A stretch of 7,626 bases of DNA from an uncultured Ruminococcus sp. Lineage in GTDB: Bacteria > Bacillota > Clostridia > Oscillospirales > Ruminococcaceae. This document shows, in pieces, positions 1-5,478 of this stretch. Each line of letters opens with the position of its first letter. Positions within the stretch are counted from its first letter, which is position 1. Made by a program: the position numbers and the translations under genes. Under the pieces are notes generated by a model. It was not told the origin of the DNA and searched no databases. It saw only the letters and a program-made list of their open reading frames with translations. Where the stretch lies: NCBI GenBank assembly GCA_900752785.1, contig CAADWP010000110.1, forward strand, positions 1-7,626. Direction: 5' to 3'.

Positions 1-17
1 GTAACAGAATTAAATCG

Positions 18-57
18 AACTCGGTCTCCACAAAATTAACGGGAGACCGAGTTTTTT
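18..57 (+). terminator. Rho-independent terminator of a plus-strand gene left of the window
   Basis: A perfect 12-bp stem (18-29 with 42-53, arm AACTCGGTCTCC) with a 12-base loop is followed on the plus strand by a run of T up to 57. On the minus strand the bases after the hairpin are mixed (CGATTTAATT), so it is a good terminator rightward and only a weak one for the leftward DegV gene that ends at 62. It implies a convergent plus-strand gene just outside the window. Confidence 0.85.
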
Positions 58-61
58 CCGA

Positions 62-934
62 TTATTTATTCTTTCTGCGAACAAGCACTGCGACAATATC
101 AGGTCCGATATTTGACGCAACTGCCGCACCGATATCAGAAAACATCTCAGCCTTGCGTCCTGTCCTCTTAATCATTTCCTTTTCTACCTCTTTGGCAAGA
201 GTATTATCGCGTCCGTGTATAATGATATAAGGCGTCTGCGGCGTCATATTTCTCTCTACACAGTCAACAAGCTTCGGTACAATATTTTTTTCGCCTCTGA
301 TTTTTTCAACGGTTTCCGTTCCTCCGTCTGCGAAAAGTATTATCGGCTTTAATCCGAGAAGCTCTCCCGCAAACGCTGCGGCTGCGGAAATTCTTCCCGA
401 TTTTCTGGCATATTTAAGATTGTACGGAACAGCGTAAATACCGCATACATTGAACCAATCCTCCAGATATGCGATTATCTCCTCAGCGTCTGCGCCTTTG
501 CGAATCTTCTTGACCGATTCCATGATCGGATATCCGTAAAATATAGTATAACATTTGGAATCGAGATTAAAAATTCTCATTTTTTCTCTTGCTTCGGGAT
601 TCTTTTCATAAAAATCATTTTTGCCGATTATAGAGTTATTATAAGTTCCCGATCCGTTTGAGTTGATCGAAACGCTTATAACGTCGGTATAGCCCTGATC
701 GTACAGTTCCTTATAAGCTTCCTCAAAGGTATTGGGATTTATCTGGGCATGCTTAGGAATTTCATCGGTAGCTGCCATAAGCTCGTAAAACTCTTTGTTT
801 GATTTATCAAAGGTTTCGCGGAAGCTTTCGCCGTTTACAGTTATCATAAAAGGAAGAACCTTGATTCCAAGCTCCTCAATGATCTCTTTGGAGAGGTCGC
901 AGCAGCTGTCGGTCATAATCATAATTTTAGACAT
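62..934 (-). CDS. DegV family fatty-acid-binding protein
   Basis: 290-residue cytosolic protein of the DegV family; in Gram-positive bacteria members (FakB proteins) bind a fatty acid and present it to the FakA kinase for phospholipid synthesis. Visible family motifs: TDSCCDL near residues 8-14, SGTY at 95-98 inside the ligand-binding SINSNGSGTY segment, and NLKYARKSGRIS at 172-183, matching the usual hinge LKYLKKGGRI. Length is normal. An ATG six bases upstream (940) is in frame, but AAAGGAG at 949-943 lies only 2 bases from it and 8 bases from the ATG at 934, so 934 is preferred. The binding site overlaps the TAA of trmL, so the two genes are probably translationally coupled. The usual TSQP motif appears as HAQIN (62-66), and the usual GTHxGPG as ASNIGPD (273-279), so the ligand may differ. 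Family is sure; lipid specificity is not. Confidence 0.93.
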   Translation of the reverse strand: MSKIMIMTDSCCDLSKEIIEELGIKVLPFMITVNGESFRETFDKSNKEFYELMAATDEIPKHAQINPNTFEEAYKELYDQGYTDVISVSINSNGSGTYNNSIIGKNDFYEKNPEAREKMRIFNLDSKCYTIFYGYPIMESVKKIRKGADAEEIIAYLEDWFNVCGIYAVPYNLKYARKSGRISAAAAFAGELLGLKPIILFADGGTETVEKIRGEKNIVPKLVDCVERNMTPQTPYIIIHGRDNTLAKEVEKEMIKRTGRKAEMFSDIGAAVASNIGPDIVAVLVRRKNK

Positions 935-947
935 ATACATAACTCCT

Positions 948-1445
948 TTACCATTCGTATTTCGTAAGTTTTCCCTCCCGTGAAAGGTCGGGATAATCCC
1001 ATTGCCGCAGAACCTCGTAGACCGCTATCGCAGCGGAATTGGAAAGATTAAGACTTCTCAGTTCATTGCGCATTGGAATTCTAAGACAATTTTCGGGATT
1101 ATCACGGAGCAGTTCCTCAGGCAGTCCCCTGTCTTCCCGCCCAAACACAAGATAGGAATTATCGGGATATACTGCGTCGCTGTGAATCTTCCGCCCTTTA
1201 GTAGTAAAATAAAAAAAGCTGCCGCCGCGGTTTTTCGCAAAAAAATCGTCAAGACTGTCATAATATGTGATATCAAGCTTATCCCAGTAGTCAAGACCGG
1301 CGCGCTTCAGATGCTTGTCGCTGATTTCAAAACCCAGCGGTCTTACAAGATGAAGCCTTGCTCCGGTCACCGCACAGGTTCTAGAAATATTCCCCGTATT
1401 CTGTGGGATCTGCGGCTCTACAAGAACTATGTTAAGATTTTGCAT
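948..1445 (-). CDS. trmL: tRNA (cytidine(34)-2'-O)-methyltransferase TrmL
   Basis: 165-residue SPOUT-class methyltransferase that uses S-adenosylmethionine to methylate the ribose 2'-OH of the wobble base (position 34) in tRNA-Leu isoacceptors. The whole chain follows the TrmL pattern: N-terminal NIVLVEPQIPQNTGNISR (4-22), TTKG at 81-84, then the trefoil-knot cofactor loops FGREDRGLP (101-109) and RIPMRNELRSLNLSNSAA (122-139). Length fits the single-domain family (about 155-165). The ATG at 1445 is preceded by GAGGAA at 1456-1451, a short but usable spacing. It is the first gene of a trmL-degV pair, with the DegV ribosome binding site overlapping its stop codon. Its promoter must lie in the 95-bp divergent gap to the 57-codon gene at 1541, but I could not identify one convincingly. 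Confidence 0.95.
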   Translation of the reverse strand: MQNLNIVLVEPQIPQNTGNISRTCAVTGARLHLVRPLGFEISDKHLKRAGLDYWDKLDITYYDSLDDFFAKNRGGSFFYFTTKGRKIHSDAVYPDNSYLVFGREDRGLPEELLRDNPENCLRIPMRNELRSLNLSNSAAIAVYEVLRQWDYPDLSREGKLTKYEW

Positions 1446-1507
1446 TTTTGTTCCTCATGAATAAAATTTGATTTGCGGCAGAAAATATCTTCACGGTCCA
1501 TAAAAAG

Positions 1508-1535
1508 GACTTAAAGGAGAAGACTTAAAGGAGTA
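1508..1535 (+). repeat. 14-bp tandem repeat duplicating a ribosome binding site
   Basis: Two adjacent 14-base units (1508-1521 and 1522-1535) share the 12-mer GACTTAAAGGAG exactly, so the Shine-Dalgarno AAAGGAG occurs twice. The second copy (1527-1533) is 7 bases from the ATG at 1541 and must be the working one; the first is 21 bases away. A small hairpin (GTCC 1496-1499 with GGAC 1507-1510) overlaps the start of the first copy. Confidence 0.9.
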
Positions 1536-1540
1536 ATATT

Positions 1541-1714
1541 ATGAATGTAAAATCTGTCGCAAAGGGTGCGGCTGCGGGAGCTATCGTAGGTATAACCTAT
1601 TATGCCCTTTCTACCGCTACACCCGTAAAAAAATACAGCATAAAGCGTAATGCCGGAAAAACTCTCAAAGCAGCCGGAAGCCTTATCGACGATATAAAAT
1701 CGGTGATTATGTAG
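1541..1714 (+). CDS. Small hypothetical protein, 57 residues, hydrophobic glycine/alanine-rich N-terminus
   Basis: ATG-to-TAG frame of 57 codons with an excellent AAAGGAG site 7 bases upstream (itself duplicated). The product starts MNVKSVAKGAAAGAIVGITY: a single short hydrophobic segment (about residues 8-24) with small-residue spacing (GAAAGAIVG) like a glycine-zipper membrane helix, then a basic stretch (VKKYSIKRNAGK, 29-40) and a C-terminal amphipathic-looking segment (42-57). This layout resembles the small YtxH-like membrane-associated proteins of Firmicutes, but no specific motif proves it, so function is unknown. It is divergent from trmL and convergent with ruvX, overlapping its 3' end by 8 bases (1707-1714). 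A weak promoter candidate is TTGCAT, 16 bases, TAAAAT (1462-1467). No terminator is seen after it. Real gene likely because of the ribosome binding site and sensible composition. Confidence 0.75.
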   Translation: MNVKSVAKGAAAGAIVGITYYALSTATPVKKYSIKRNAGKTLKAAGSLIDDIKSVIM

Positions 1715-2138
1715 CCGATTCGCCGATATTCCGCCGATATTCGAGATAACTTTCCAGAATTATAACAGCGGCAACGGCGTCCACTACAGCCTTGCGCTTT
1801 TTGCCTCTTGTATTGGTGACATTAAGAGCGTTGTGCGCCGAAACAGTTGTACAGCGCTCATCCCACAGCTTGACGGGACAGCCGACGAGCGCCTCAAGCT
1901 TTTCGGCAAAAAGTCTGCATTTTTCGGCTCTTTCGCCAATTGTGCCGTTCATATTTTTAGGGTAGCCTACGACTACCTGCTGAACACGCTGCTCCTTCGC
2001 AAGAGCAGCGGTTTTTTCTATGCATTTATCAAAATCCTTTTCGGCGATAACGCATACGGGCGACGCTATCATCTCGCTTTTTCCGCAAACAGCGATCCCT
2101 GTTCTCGCGTCGCCAAAATCAACAGACATAATTACCAT
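1707..2138 (-). CDS. ruvX: Putative pre-16S rRNA nuclease RuvX/YqgF (Holliday junction resolvase-like)
   Basis: 143-residue RNase H-fold protein of the YqgF family, which takes part in maturing the 5' end of 16S rRNA and resembles RuvC resolvases. Motifs from the chosen start: VDFGDARTGIAV (6-17) with metal-binding Asp7, VVVGYPKNMNGT (55-66), KLWDERCTTVSA (90-101), and VDAVAAVIILESYLE (119-133) with Asp120. The frame can be extended to an ATG at 2165, but the family begins just before the first beta strand and GGAG at 2152-2149 sits 10 bases from the ATG at 2138; an ATG at 2129 is another option. The start overlaps the end of pyrD by 7 bases, so coupled translation from the pyrK promoter is likely. 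The C-terminus after YLEYRR is built from an 11-bp tandem repeat and ends 8 bases into the convergent small gene. Confidence 0.94.
   Translation of the reverse strand: MVIMSVDFGDARTGIAVCGKSEMIASPVCVIAEKDFDKCIEKTAALAKEQRVQQVVVGYPKNMNGTIGERAEKCRLFAEKLEALVGCPVKLWDERCTTVSAHNALNVTNTRGKKRKAVVDAVAAVIILESYLEYRRNIGESAT
1721..1742. repeat. 11-bp perfect tandem repeat at the 3' end of ruvX
   Basis: CGCCGATATTC occurs twice back to back (1721-1731, 1732-1742), with a partial third unit GCCGATT at 1714-1720. It lies inside the last codons of ruvX (residues about 134-141, minus strand). As 11 is not a multiple of 3, gain or loss of a unit would change the reading frame of the RuvX tail. Confidence 0.9.
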
Positions 2139-3043
2139 GGCTTCACCGCTCCGATAATATCGCAAACACTTGAAATTCCCTTATTATCAAGAAATTCTTT
2201 CATTTCCTGAATAATCTTCACAGGAGCTAACGGATCGGTGAAAATAGCCGCGCCTACCTGAACGGCTGAGGCGCCTGCCATCATAAGCTCAATCGCATCG
2301 CGCCCCGAGGAAACGCCTCCCATTCCTATGATCGGAATATTTACTGCATTTGAAACCTGCCACACCATACGGACGGCTATCGGAAATACTGCGGGACCGC
2401 TCATGCCTCCAACATTGTTGCGAAGAACGGGGCGTCCGGTATTTACGTCAATACGCATTCCCAAAAGAGTATTTATAAGCGAAACAGCGTCGGCTCCTGC
2501 GGCTTCGACAGCCTTAGCGATCTCCGTAATGCTTGTAACGTTCGGCGACAGCTTAACCACCAATGGCTTCGTTGTGGCTTTACGTACCTGCCGCGTCACC
2601 TCAGCAGCCATATCGCAGCTTGTGCCGAACGCGGCGCCGCCCTGCTTCACATTCGGACAGGAAATATTCAGTTCAATCATATGTACATCGGTATCTTCAA
2701 GCTTTTCCGCTACCTGTACGCATTCTTCAACGGTTGAGCCTGCAATATTTGCAAGAACTACAAGATCCTTTGTCATCAGGTAAGGAAGCTCCTTATCAAT
2801 AAAACGGTCGATACCGGGATTCTGGAGACCGACGGAATTGAGCATTCCCGACGGTGTTTCAGCAATTCGCGGCGCAAGATTACCGGTTCTTTGATTCAAC
2901 GTTGTACCCTTTGTAGCGATTCCTCCAAGCTTTGAAAGCGGAAAAAGCTCCTCATACTCACGACCGTAGCCAAACACTCCCGAAGCCGGAATTATGGGAT
3001 TTTTAAAATCCACACCGCAGATATTTACAGAAAGATCAGCCAT
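2132..3043 (-). CDS. pyrD: Dihydroorotate dehydrogenase B, catalytic subunit PyrD
   Basis: 303-residue FMN-dependent class 1B enzyme that oxidises dihydroorotate to orotate, the fourth step of pyrimidine synthesis, passing electrons through PyrK to NAD+. It is a cytosolic TIM barrel. Motifs: NPIIPASGVFG (15-25), NSVGLQNPG (69-77) for substrate, ELNISCPN (124-131) with Cys129 as the expected catalytic base of class 1 enzymes, VVKLSPNV (162-169), GGMSGPA (212-218), and the FMN phosphate region GMGGVSSGRDA (240-250) followed by VQVGAAIF. Length matches the family. The start ATG overlaps the PyrK stop as TAATG, and a GGAGGT site lies inside the end of pyrK 9 bases upstream, indicating coupled, stoichiometric synthesis. 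ruvX follows with a 7-base overlap. Confidence 0.97.
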   Translation of the reverse strand: MADLSVNICGVDFKNPIIPASGVFGYGREYEELFPLSKLGGIATKGTTLNQRTGNLAPRIAETPSGMLNSVGLQNPGIDRFIDKELPYLMTKDLVVLANIAGSTVEECVQVAEKLEDTDVHMIELNISCPNVKQGGAAFGTSCDMAAEVTRQVRKATTKPLVVKLSPNVTSITEIAKAVEAAGADAVSLINTLLGMRIDVNTGRPVLRNNVGGMSGPAVFPIAVRMVWQVSNAVNIPIIGMGGVSSGRDAIELMMAGASAVQVGAAIFTDPLAPVKIIQEMKEFLDNKGISSVCDIIGAVKPW

Positions 3044-3813
3044 TACCAGAGCACCTCCTCAGCATTGAATACAGGACCGTCTTTGCAGACATGAGCAAAA
3101 TATTCCTCGTCGTTTCTAACGGTTCGGCAGGCGCATCCGAGACACGCGCCGATTCCGCAAGCCATTCTTTCTTCAAGAGATATTTCGCAGAAAATCCCTT
3201 TGCTTTTGCATATATCTGCGATTCCCTTGAGCATCGGCATAGGTCCGCAGGCATATACGGCGTCAATTTTTTCACTGTTCATCAGTTCCTCAAACGGCTG
3301 GGTAACAAAACCGTGAATGCCGAGACTTCCGTCATCCGTACATAATATAGTTTCCGCGCCTGTTCTCTTAAAATCGTCCTGAAGAATGACAGCAGAAGCG
3401 TTTCTGAATCCCGATATCATCACAGATTTTTCTCCAAAAAGCTTCGCTAACGGCAGCATCGGCGGCGTTCCGATTCCTCCGCCGATAAGTACTACCCTAT
3501 TAAAATTCGGATCTATTGTAAATCCATGTCCCAGCGGCGCAAGCATATCAATAAGCTCGCCCTTGTTGAGTTTCGCAATCTCAGCCGTTCCCTCTCCTCG
3601 TATCTCAAAAACTATACGCAGCGTTCCTGCTTCTTTGTCAATGCCGCATATCGAGATAGGTCTGCGGAGCGTAAAACCCTTTGCGCGAATATGTACGAAT
3701 TGACCCGGCTGAGCTGTCTGCACTACCTCGGGACAGCTTATGGTAAAGCTGTAGGTTTCCCGCGCTATTGCACGCTTTTCACAAATCATGTAGCTTCCCT
3801 GTGTATATTTCAT
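3043..3813 (-). CDS. pyrK: Dihydroorotate dehydrogenase B, electron transfer subunit PyrK
   Basis: 256-residue FAD and [2Fe-2S] protein that carries electrons from PyrD to NAD+ in the heterotetrameric class 1B enzyme. Domains: ferredoxin-reductase-type FAD barrel (about 1-100) with the FAD motif LRRPISI (49-55); NAD-binding domain with GGGIGTPPM (111-119) and YACGPMPM (187-194); C-terminal iron-sulfur loop with Cys219, Cys224, Cys227 and Cys243 (C-x4-C-x2-C-x15-C), the PyrK pattern. An in-frame GTG at 3840 would extend it, but GGAGG at 3823-3819 is 5 bases from the ATG at 3813 and the predicted transcript starts near 3842, so 3813 is the start. First gene of pyrK-pyrD-ruvX. The leader is only about 30 bases, too short for a PyrR-type attenuator. 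Confidence 0.97.
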   Translation of the reverse strand: MKYTQGSYMICEKRAIARETYSFTISCPEVVQTAQPGQFVHIRAKGFTLRRPISICGIDKEAGTLRIVFEIRGEGTAEIAKLNKGELIDMLAPLGHGFTIDPNFNRVVLIGGGIGTPPMLPLAKLFGEKSVMISGFRNASAVILQDDFKRTGAETILCTDDGSLGIHGFVTQPFEELMNSEKIDAVYACGPMPMLKGIADICKSKGIFCEISLEERMACGIGACLGCACRTVRNDEEYFAHVCKDGPVFNAEEVLW

Positions 3814-3848
3814 GTTTACCTCCGAAAAATTTAATAACACTTATGCTT

Positions 3849-3877
3849 ATTATATCACATAATACAGGAAATAGCAA
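3849..3877 (-). promoter_or_regulatory. Extended -10 promoter of pyrK-pyrD-ruvX
   Basis: On the minus strand TTGCTA (3877-3872) is followed by a 17-bp spacer and a perfect TATAAT (3854-3849) preceded by TGA, giving the extended -10 TGnTATAAT. Transcription should start near 3842, leaving a roughly 30-base leader to the ATG at 3813. Confidence 0.7.
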
Positions 3878-3966
3878 CAGGCGCAGAGATAATTTCCCGA
3901 AATTTATTTTTTACTCGGCAGGGCGATTTTATATGGTATCGGCACGAGAAGCAATATTCTGAAACG

Positions 3967-4002
3967 AAAAAAGACCCGTTCGCTAAAAGCTAAAACGGGT
4001 CT
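3967..4002 (-). terminator. Terminator of the lipoprotein gene, possibly bidirectional
   Basis: Stem AGACCCGTT (3972-3980) with AACGGGTCT (3994-4002), with an inner GCT/AGC pair, followed leftward by a T run (minus strand, 3971-3967). It begins 6 bases after the lipoprotein stop codon. On the plus strand GAG then five T follow the stem (4003-4010), so some termination in that direction is possible. Confidence 0.85.
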
Positions 4003-4008
4003 GAGTTT

Positions 4009-4725
4009 TTATTGAACGCCGATCATTATTTTTTCGGCAGCGGCAAGATTCTCGTCGCTCTGCCAATAATTGGGAGTGGGAGAATCAACAAAATCGGGTC
4101 TTACGAGGTAATCAGGCGATTCCTCTATTACGTTGTTTAAATAAAACATATCGTTTACATAAAATCTTCCGTTTACATTTTCCGCTATAAAAGTAAAGTT
4201 TCCGTAAGCTCCTCCGGTATTTGAATGGATAGGCTCGTGATATAATCCTGTCAGCGTTGCAAAGCTGCCGTCAACAGTCATTGATTCAAGCGCAAATTTC
4301 GCATCATAAGAATCTGTTATACACGCAATGACCCCATTCAAAGAAACAAGATTAAGATATTTTACAAAATTACTGTTATTCACGAGTCCCGTGTAGTCAT
4401 ACTCTTTCTTGGTTAGGCAGCTTTTCGCCCATTTATGGCACACCAAATTGCAAAGAGAAACCAATGTATCTTTATCATCGTCAGTGATCCCCTGCAAGCC
4501 TGCGGCAGTAAAATCATTGGCGGAAGCAGTTCCCTGCGGTATCTGAATTTCTCCGGTCACGGTAACGGGCGGCTCGGAAAGGGCTTGGTCATCGGAATTT
4601 CCGGTTGAATCAGCACCGGATCGGTCTGAATCTACGTCGGCTTTTTTCACCGTACTGCACGCGCAAAGGGTCGTACACATAATCAAAGCTAACGCCGCCG
4701 CACTTATTTTACGAATAATATCCAT
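4009..4725 (-). CDS. Secreted lipoprotein of unknown function
   Basis: 238 residues. A lipoprotein signal peptide is clear: positive start (Arg5, Lys6), hydrophobic stretch SAAALALIMCTTL (8-20) and lipobox LCAC (20-23), so Cys23 would be lipidated and the protein held on the outer face of the membrane. Residues 24-60 are a polar Asp/Ser/Gly linker. From about 78 onward is a compact mixed domain (four Cys-rich or hydrophobic helices near 84-110, then an apparent beta-rich region 125-210 with GSFATLTGLYHEP and NFTFIAENVNGRFYVNDMFY). I do not recognise the family; the pattern could be a small cystatin/NTF2-like or DUF4878-like fold, but this is a guess. It is monocistronic, with a near-consensus promoter at 4845-4818 and its own terminator. 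The ribosome binding site is weak (AAGGGTG, 10 bases from the ATG). Confidence 0.88.
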   Translation of the reverse strand: MDIIRKISAAALALIMCTTLCACSTVKKADVDSDRSGADSTGNSDDQALSEPPVTVTGEIQIPQGTASANDFTAAGLQGITDDDKDTLVSLCNLVCHKWAKSCLTKKEYDYTGLVNNSNFVKYLNLVSLNGVIACITDSYDAKFALESMTVDGSFATLTGLYHEPIHSNTGGAYGNFTFIAENVNGRFYVNDMFYLNNVIEESPDYLVRPDFVDSPTPNYWQSDENLAAAEKIMIGVQ

Positions 4726-4763
4726 TTAACACCAACACCCTTCTGCTTTGACTGGGATAAATT

Positions 4764-4792
4764 TCGAATTTATCAAGCATATTAAAATTCGA
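4764..4792 (-). repeat. Inverted repeat in the leader of the lipoprotein mRNA
   Basis: TCGAATTT (4764-4771) and AAATTCGA (4785-4792) are perfect 8-bp arms with a 13-base loop. They lie inside the roughly 85-base untranslated leader of the lipoprotein transcript (predicted start near 4811). A second, shorter pair ACATT/AATGT sits just upstream in the same leader. It could be an RNA hairpin or an operator; nothing shows which. Confidence 0.5.
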
Positions 4793-4817
4793 CATTACAT
4801 TCAATGTCTTTAACATT

Positions 4818-4845
4818 ATTATATCATTTTTTTCGGAAAAGTCAA
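4818..4845 (-). promoter_or_regulatory. Promoter of the lipoprotein gene
   Basis: Minus strand TTGACT (4845-4840), 16-bp spacer, TATAAT (4823-4818) with the extended TGA just before it. Predicted start near 4811, giving a leader of about 85 bases before the ATG at 4725. Confidence 0.8.
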
Positions 4846-4904
4846 GCGAATTTTATTAAAATATCCAATTATTTTGCCGAATTCTCTGCTTCAAAGGCGA
4901 GGCT

Positions 4905-4962
4905 AAAAAATTTGCAGAAATTTCAAAAAAGGCTTGACATATTTCTCTTTATATGGTATAAT
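4905..4962 (+). promoter_or_regulatory. Strong consensus promoter of rpmG-secE-nusG-rplK-rplA with UP-like A-tracts
   Basis: TTGACA (4934-4939), an ideal 17-bp spacer and TATAAT (4957-4962) match the housekeeping sigma factor consensus at all 12 positions. Directly upstream are A/T tracts AAAAAATTT (4905-4913), AAATTT (4918-4923) and AAAAAA (4925-4930), where an UP element contacted by the RNA polymerase alpha subunit would lie. Transcription should start near 4969. This fits the high, growth-linked demand for ribosomal protein genes. Confidence 0.92.
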
Positions 4963-4968
4963 TTATTT

Positions 4969-5062
4969 ACCTCATTAGGGGTCTATTTTTTTGTCCCTCG
5001 TGAGGGAGGCAAACAACCTAACTCCGTCCAACGGAGGAAGTATTAATTCAGGAGGTGCCGAT
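4969..5062 (+). promoter_or_regulatory. Structured 5' leader of the rpmG operon
   Basis: About 94 untranslated bases hold three short hairpins in series: ACCTC/GGGGT (4969-4973, 4978-4982) followed by CTA and seven T (4986-4992); TCCCT/AGGGA (4994-4998, 5003-5007); and CTCCGT/ACGGAG (5022-5027, 5031-5036). GGGG of the first can instead pair with the CCCT of the second. The first hairpin plus T run looks like a weak attenuator, but a 5-bp stem starting at the predicted first base is too small to call a terminator. No leader peptide is visible. Confidence 0.45.
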
Positions 5063-5212
5063 ATGAGAGTAAAGGTTACTTTAGCTTGTACAGAGTGCAA
5101 GCAGCGCAACTATGTTTCTAAGAAAAACAAGAAGAATGACCCCGACAGAATCGAAATGATGAAGCATTGCAAATTCTGCCGCAAACACACTCTTCACAAA
5201 GAAACAAAGTAA
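5063..5212 (+). CDS. rpmG: Ribosomal protein bL33
   Basis: 49-residue component of the 50S subunit, near the E site. The start [12 protein letters not shown] and the two zinc-knuckle pairs Cys9/Cys12 and Cys36/Cys39 mark the zinc-binding (C+) form; the [19 protein letters not shown] centre is typical. A longer frame runs to 4991, but AGGAGGT at 5050-5056 lies 6 bases before the ATG at 5063 and the length then fits the family exactly. First gene of the operon, 17 bases before secE, the common Firmicutes order. Confidence 0.97.
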   Translation: MRVKVTLACTECKQRNYVSKKNKKNDPDRIEMMKHCKFCRKHTLHKETK

Positions 5213-5229
5213 TCGGAAGGAGTATTTTT

Positions 5230-5454
5230 ATGGCTAAGGATACAACTTCAGAAAAGAAAACCGAGAAAAAACCCGGTAAGATCCGCAGATGGTTCAAGGA
5301 TCTGAAAATTGAATTCAGAAAGGTCGTTTGGCCTTCAAAAAAGACAGTTATCGACAATACGTCCGTTGTTGTGGGCGTTATTGCTCTTTCGGCTGTCATC
5401 GTAGGTTTGCTTGACGAGGGCTTCCTTGCTCTTTTCCGCGCAATCTATCACTAA
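5230..5454 (+). CDS. secE: Preprotein translocase subunit SecE
   Basis: 74-residue membrane protein that clamps the SecY channel in the Sec translocon. The polar, lysine-rich N-terminus (1-20) leads to the conserved amphipathic SecE signature FRKVVWPSKKTVIDNT (29-44), then a single transmembrane helix (about 45-62) and a short tail. One-helix SecE is the standard short form in Firmicutes. AAGGAG at 5217-5222 is 7 bases from this ATG; an in-frame upstream ATG (5167) lies inside rpmG and is rejected. It sits between rpmG and nusG as expected. Confidence 0.95.
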   Translation: MAKDTTSEKKTEKKPGKIRRWFKDLKIEFRKVVWPSKKTVIDNTSVVVGVIALSAVIVGLLDEGFLALFRAIYH

Positions 5455-5478
5455 TCAGGAAGTCTAAGGAGGATTAAT

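Noticed and set aside
1002..1460. 152-codon open frame on the plus strand
   Set aside because: It is wholly antisense to trmL, whose protein is unmistakable, and the translation has no family features.
1446..1540. Promoter for trmL on the minus strand
   Set aside because: Only poor matches were found (for example TTTACA with TTAAGT at 17 bp), so none is listed.
1833..2210. 125-codon plus-strand frame opposite ruvX
   Set aside because: Antisense to ruvX and the end of pyrD; no sensible protein signature.
2328..2783. 151-codon plus-strand frame opposite pyrD
   Set aside because: Mirror frame of a conserved coding region; the Thr/Ser/Ala-rich product is typical of antisense shadows.
4846..4933. 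A possible small gene in the AT-rich gap between the divergent promoters
   Set aside because: No frame with a ribosome binding site; the stretch is better explained as upstream promoter DNA with A-tracts.
4991..5062. Longer N-terminus for L33
   Set aside because: In frame by chance through the leader; the ribosome binding site, start and length all fit the ATG at 5063.
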